A stretch of DNA of 7,742 bases, taken from positions 1 through 7,742 of the forward strand of contig JACOVV010000119.1 in assembly GCA_016177145.1 (NCBI GenBank), given 5' to 3'. Shown here piece by piece: positions 5,304 through 7,742 of the stretch (the first letter of the stretch is position 1; every line of letters begins with the position of its first letter). The stretch comes from Candidatus Omnitrophota bacterium. GTDB lineage: Bacteria; Omnitrophota; Gorgyraeia; JACOVV01. The notes under the pieces are model-generated. The model was not told where the DNA came from. It made no database searches and saw only the letters and a list, made by a program, of their open reading frames with translations. A program made the position numbers and the translations under genes.

Positions 5304-5313
5304 ACGCGGCAAA

Positions 5314-7182
5314 TTGGAAAAAGCTTGTTCATCGAACCCAATGTTACCTAAAACTAAAGTGGATGAACGGTACACATCCTTCCTCTTGTTCTCCTGTCAG
5401 CAGCAGTGGAAGCGGATCGGGTTAAAGCGGCGCGCAGGCGTTTGCGTCCCTCTTTTTTCACTCTATTCCAGAAATAGCATCGGTATCGGGGATCTTCTAG
5501 ATATAAAACTTCTTGCCGATTGGTGCGATAAAACCGGCATGAGCATGGTCCAATTATTGCCGATGAATGATGTCGGCTTTGATTTCCGGCCGTATGACGC
5601 GCAAAGCACTTTTGCTTTGGACCCGATGTATTTAACGCTGGGGGACTTGGCTGGGATAGCCACAAAGACGTTCCGCAGAGAAATCGAAACGTTACGGAGT
5701 AAATTCCCTCAAGGCGGATCCAGAATGAATTACGGCGTCAAGAGAGCGAAGCTGGATTTACTCTGGAGGATTTTTCGGAGTTCTCACCGGAAAGTACCGC
5801 TTGCTTTCGAACAGTTTATCGAATCAAACCAATTCTGGCTCCGCGACTACGCTCTTTTTAAGGTGATCAAAGAAAATCACGCTTGGAAGAGCTGGGAAGA
5901 GTGGGAACAGCCTCTCAAACGGAGAGAAGAAAATGCCATGCAGTCCGTGGAATGGGTAAGCCAGGAAAGAATTCAATTCCATCAATGGCTCCAGTGGCAA
6001 TTATTCGAACAATTCAAAACGGTCAAGGAATATGCGGCAAAGAAAAAAATTCTCCTGATGGGAGATTTACCTTTTCTCGTGTCCAGGGACAGCGCTGACG
6101 TTTGGGCCCAGCAGGAGTATTTCAAGCTGGACAGCGCCTCGGGCGCGCCGCCGGATTTGTATGTCGCCAATGGGCAACGGTGGGGGATGCCCCCCTATCA
6201 CTGGGAAAATATCGCGCGGCATGGGTACGATTATCTTGTCGAGAAATTGAAGTATGCCGAGAGCTTCTATGATATTTTCCGGATCGACCATATCATCGGT
6301 GTATTTCGTCTGTGGACTATTGCTTTATCGGAACCGGCAGAAAAAGGGGGGCTCAATGGTTGTTTTGATCCCGCCGATGAGGCGCTCTGGGAGGACCACG
6401 GCAGAAGATTATTATCGACGATGGTGGAGAACACCCGCATGTTGATTTGCGGGGAGGATTTGGGAGCGGTCCCCGCTTGTTCTTATAAGGTTCTTAAGGA
6501 GTTTGGAATTCCCGGCATGGATGTGCAACGGTGGAATCGGGACTGGGGCTCTTCCTATGATTTTAAGCCGGCGGACAATTACCGTGAGAATTCCATCGCG
6601 GTGATTTCAACTCACGACATGAGCTTACTGAGCGCCTGGTGGGAACATGAAGCGGGGACGGTGGATGAAGCGTTTTTCCAACGAGCGTGTCAGGATCGAG
6701 GGATCCCATTTAACGCGGTGAAGGAAGAACTCTTTGACCTGCCAAAATCCCGTTACGGCCGTCTTCGATGGAAGAAAGACATACGGAACACGCGGATTCT
6801 GGCCGACACATTACAGCGTTCGGGACAAGAAATCCAAGAGTTGATAAGCTCTTACGAAAGTTCTTATGATGAAAGAGAAAAATTCTGGCGGCACATCGGA
6901 TTGGCAGGAGACCCTGAAGAGAAAAGCTCCCCTGAGTTCATTAGGAAAGCGCTGAAAAAAATCAGCGGCACCGCTTCTATTTTTAGCATACAACTGCTGC
7001 AAGATTGGCTCTCATTGGGCGAGTTGATGAAAGAAAATCCGTGGGAGTTTCGCGTTAATTTCCCAGGGACGATGAACGACAAAAATTGGTCGGTAGTGAT
7101 GCCGGTGTCGCTGGAGGAGATGCAAACGCTCAGCATCAATAAAGAAATCAAGAGGATCAATCATGAAACGAATCGAATTTAA
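5314..7182 (+). CDS. malQ: 4-alpha-glucanotransferase (amylomaltase, GH77)
   Basis: MalQ cuts an alpha-1,4-glucan and transfers the glucanyl piece to another sugar, serving maltodextrin or glycogen turnover in the cytoplasm. The 622-residue product begins its catalytic barrel at about residue 40 (RRAGVCVPLFSLYS, then SIGIGDLLD at 55-63). Further landmarks are MGDLPFLVSRDSADVW (249-264), GAPPDLYVANGQRWGMPPYHW (277-297), FRIDHIIGVFR (322-332) with nucleophile D325, CGEDLGAVP (379-387) with acid/base E381, STHDMSLLSAWW (432-443) with D435, and the C-terminal RVNFPGTMNDKNW (580-592). It is longer than the roughly 500-residue Thermus type and shorter than E. coli MalQ. The additional length is partly the N-terminal 40 residues and the charged, helical region 450-550 between the last catalytic motif and the C-terminal signature. 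All three catalytic acids are present. The TTG start may lower expression. The next gene begins inside its 3' end. Confidence 0.95.
   Translation: MEKACSSNPMLPKTKVDERYTSFLLFSCQQQWKRIGLKRRAGVCVPLFSLYSRNSIGIGDLLDIKLLADWCDKTGMSMVQLLPMNDVGFDFRPYDAQSTFALDPMYLTLGDLAGIATKTFRREIETLRSKFPQGGSRMNYGVKRAKLDLLWRIFRSSHRKVPLAFEQFIESNQFWLRDYALFKVIKENHAWKSWEEWEQPLKRREENAMQSVEWVSQERIQFHQWLQWQLFEQFKTVKEYAAKKKILLMGDLPFLVSRDSADVWAQQEYFKLDSASGAPPDLYVANGQRWGMPPYHWENIARHGYDYLVEKLKYAESFYDIFRIDHIIGVFRLWTIALSEPAEKGGLNGCFDPADEALWEDHGRRLLSTMVENTRMLICGEDLGAVPACSYKVLKEFGIPGMDVQRWNRDWGSSYDFKPADNYRENSIAVISTHDMSLLSAWWEHEAGTVDEAFFQRACQDRGIPFNAVKEELFDLPKSRYGRLRWKKDIRNTRILADTLQRSGQEIQELISSYESSYDEREKFWRHIGLAGDPEEKSSPEFIRKALKKISGTASIFSIQLLQDWLSLGELMKENPWEFRVNFPGTMNDKNWSVVMPVSLEEMQTLSINKEIKRINHETNRI
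7151..7156 (+). promoter_or_regulatory. Shine-Dalgarno site of the PEBP gene, inside malQ
   Basis: AGAGGA lies 6 nt before ATG 7163, within the last codons of malQ. It supports the overlapping start and translational coupling. Confidence 0.7.
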
Positions 7183-7723
7183 GACACGCGGCGCGCTCCC
7201 GTGGTTCTTGGTGATGGCGGCAGTTTTTCTTCCGCAAACAGCGGCGCGCGGCGCCGAGGAGGTTGCTATGCAATTAACCAGCTCCGCTTTCAAAGCGAAT
7301 CAGCCGATCCCGCGGCAATACACCTGTGAAGGAAAAGATTTGTCTCCCGCTCTGCAATGGATGGACCCGCCGGCGGGGATGAAGAGTTTTGCCTTGATCA
7401 GCGATGACCCTGACGCCCCGATGGGGACATGGGTTCACTGGGTCGTTTGGAATTTGCCGGCGGATCTGCGCGGGCTGCCTGAAGGAGTGGCCAAAGAGGC
7501 GAAGCTCCCTGACGGAACAGCGCAGGGAATCACCGATTTTGGCCGCACAGGTTACGGCGGCCCATGTCCTCCTCCAGGGAAACCCCACCGCTACTTTTTC
7601 AAACTCTACGCCTTGGACACGATGCTCCATCTTCCATCCAATATCCGCAAGAGAGAACTTGAGGCCGCGATGAAGGAGCATATCCTGGCTCAGGCGGAGT
7701 TGGTCGGGTTGTATCAACGATAA
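7163..7723 (+). CDS. Exported PEBP-family protein (YbhB/YbcL, Raf-kinase-inhibitor-like)
   Basis: This 186-residue protein opens with a basic stretch (MKRIEFKTRG), a hydrophobic core (11-24) and a likely signal-peptidase site near AARGA|EEV (after 31), so it is probably periplasmic like E. coli YbcL. The mature part is a complete bacterial PEBP fold: FKANQPIPRQYTCEGKDLSPAL (43-64), SDDPDAPMGTWVHWVVWN (80-97) forming the anion-binding pocket with D82, D84 and H92, and GYGGPCPPPGKPHRYFFKLYALD (130-152). The biochemical role of bacterial PEBPs is poorly defined; they bind phospho-ligands. Its first 20 bp overlap malQ, so it is likely expressed from the malQ promoter by coupled translation, though no functional link to glucan metabolism is obvious. 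A shorter start at Met36 (ATG 7268) would give a cytoplasmic YbhB form. The signal peptide and Shine-Dalgarno site favour the longer one. Nothing supportable is seen in the last 19 bases after the stop. Confidence 0.93.
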   Translation: MKRIEFKTRGALPWFLVMAAVFLPQTAARGAEEVAMQLTSSAFKANQPIPRQYTCEGKDLSPALQWMDPPAGMKSFALISDDPDAPMGTWVHWVVWNLPADLRGLPEGVAKEAKLPDGTAQGITDFGRTGYGGPCPPPGKPHRYFFKLYALDTMLHLPSNIRKRELEAAMKEHILAQAELVGLYQR

Positions 7724-7742
7724 AAATGCCCAAACCGTTAAA

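Noticed and set aside
7726..7742. ATG at 7726 as start of another gene
   Set aside because: Only five codons are visible and there is no clear ribosome site, so it cannot be supported.

Overview
The window is a compact piece of bacterial chromosome with eight protein genes and almost no free space. Gene starts carry Shine-Dalgarno sites or near-consensus sigma70-type -10 boxes. I see no RNA gene, CRISPR array, insertion sequence or phage gene. The host cannot be named from this sequence. A signal-peptide PEBP protein, a thiol peroxidase, a bacterial MalQ and surface-polymer enzymes fit a free-living bacterium, perhaps a Gram-negative or little-cultured lineage, but that is inference.

Layout: (1) 1-453 (+), the 3' part of a YacP-like NYN nuclease gene cut by the window edge; (2) 450-968 (-), thiol peroxidase tpx; (3) 1084-2223 (+), an iron-type alcohol dehydrogenase closest to phosphonoacetaldehyde reductases; (4) 2220-3374 (-), a CDP-glycerol glycerophosphotransferase-like (TagB/TagF type) enzyme; (5) 3461-5053 (+), a membrane-anchored alkaline-phosphatase/sulfatase-superfamily protein; (6) 5050-5214 (-), a 54-residue single-span membrane protein with a DPGTG motif; (7) 5314-7182 (+), 4-alpha-glucanotransferase malQ; (8) 7163-7723 (+), an exported PEBP (YbhB/YbcL-like) protein overlapping the end of malQ.

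Strand alternates strictly from gene 1 to gene 7. All three convergent junctions overlap by exactly 4 bp, because the two genes share a CTAA or TTAA stop tetranucleotide. All three divergent gaps are only 86-115 bp and hold back-to-back promoters. The two genes leaving the 3375-3460 gap have perfect TATAAT boxes so near their ATGs that their mRNAs should be leaderless or nearly so.

Genes 3-6 are the most interesting part. A phosphonoacetaldehyde-reductase-like enzyme, a polyol-phosphate transferase, a membrane phospho/sulfo-transferase-like protein and a DPGTG microprotein together suggest decoration or assembly of a cell-surface polymer, possibly with a phosphonate such as 2-hydroxyethylphosphonate. 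The defining enzyme of phosphonate synthesis, PEP mutase, is not in this window, so this stays a hypothesis. The flanking genes (NYN nuclease, Tpx, MalQ, PEBP) look like ordinary housekeeping or stress functions.
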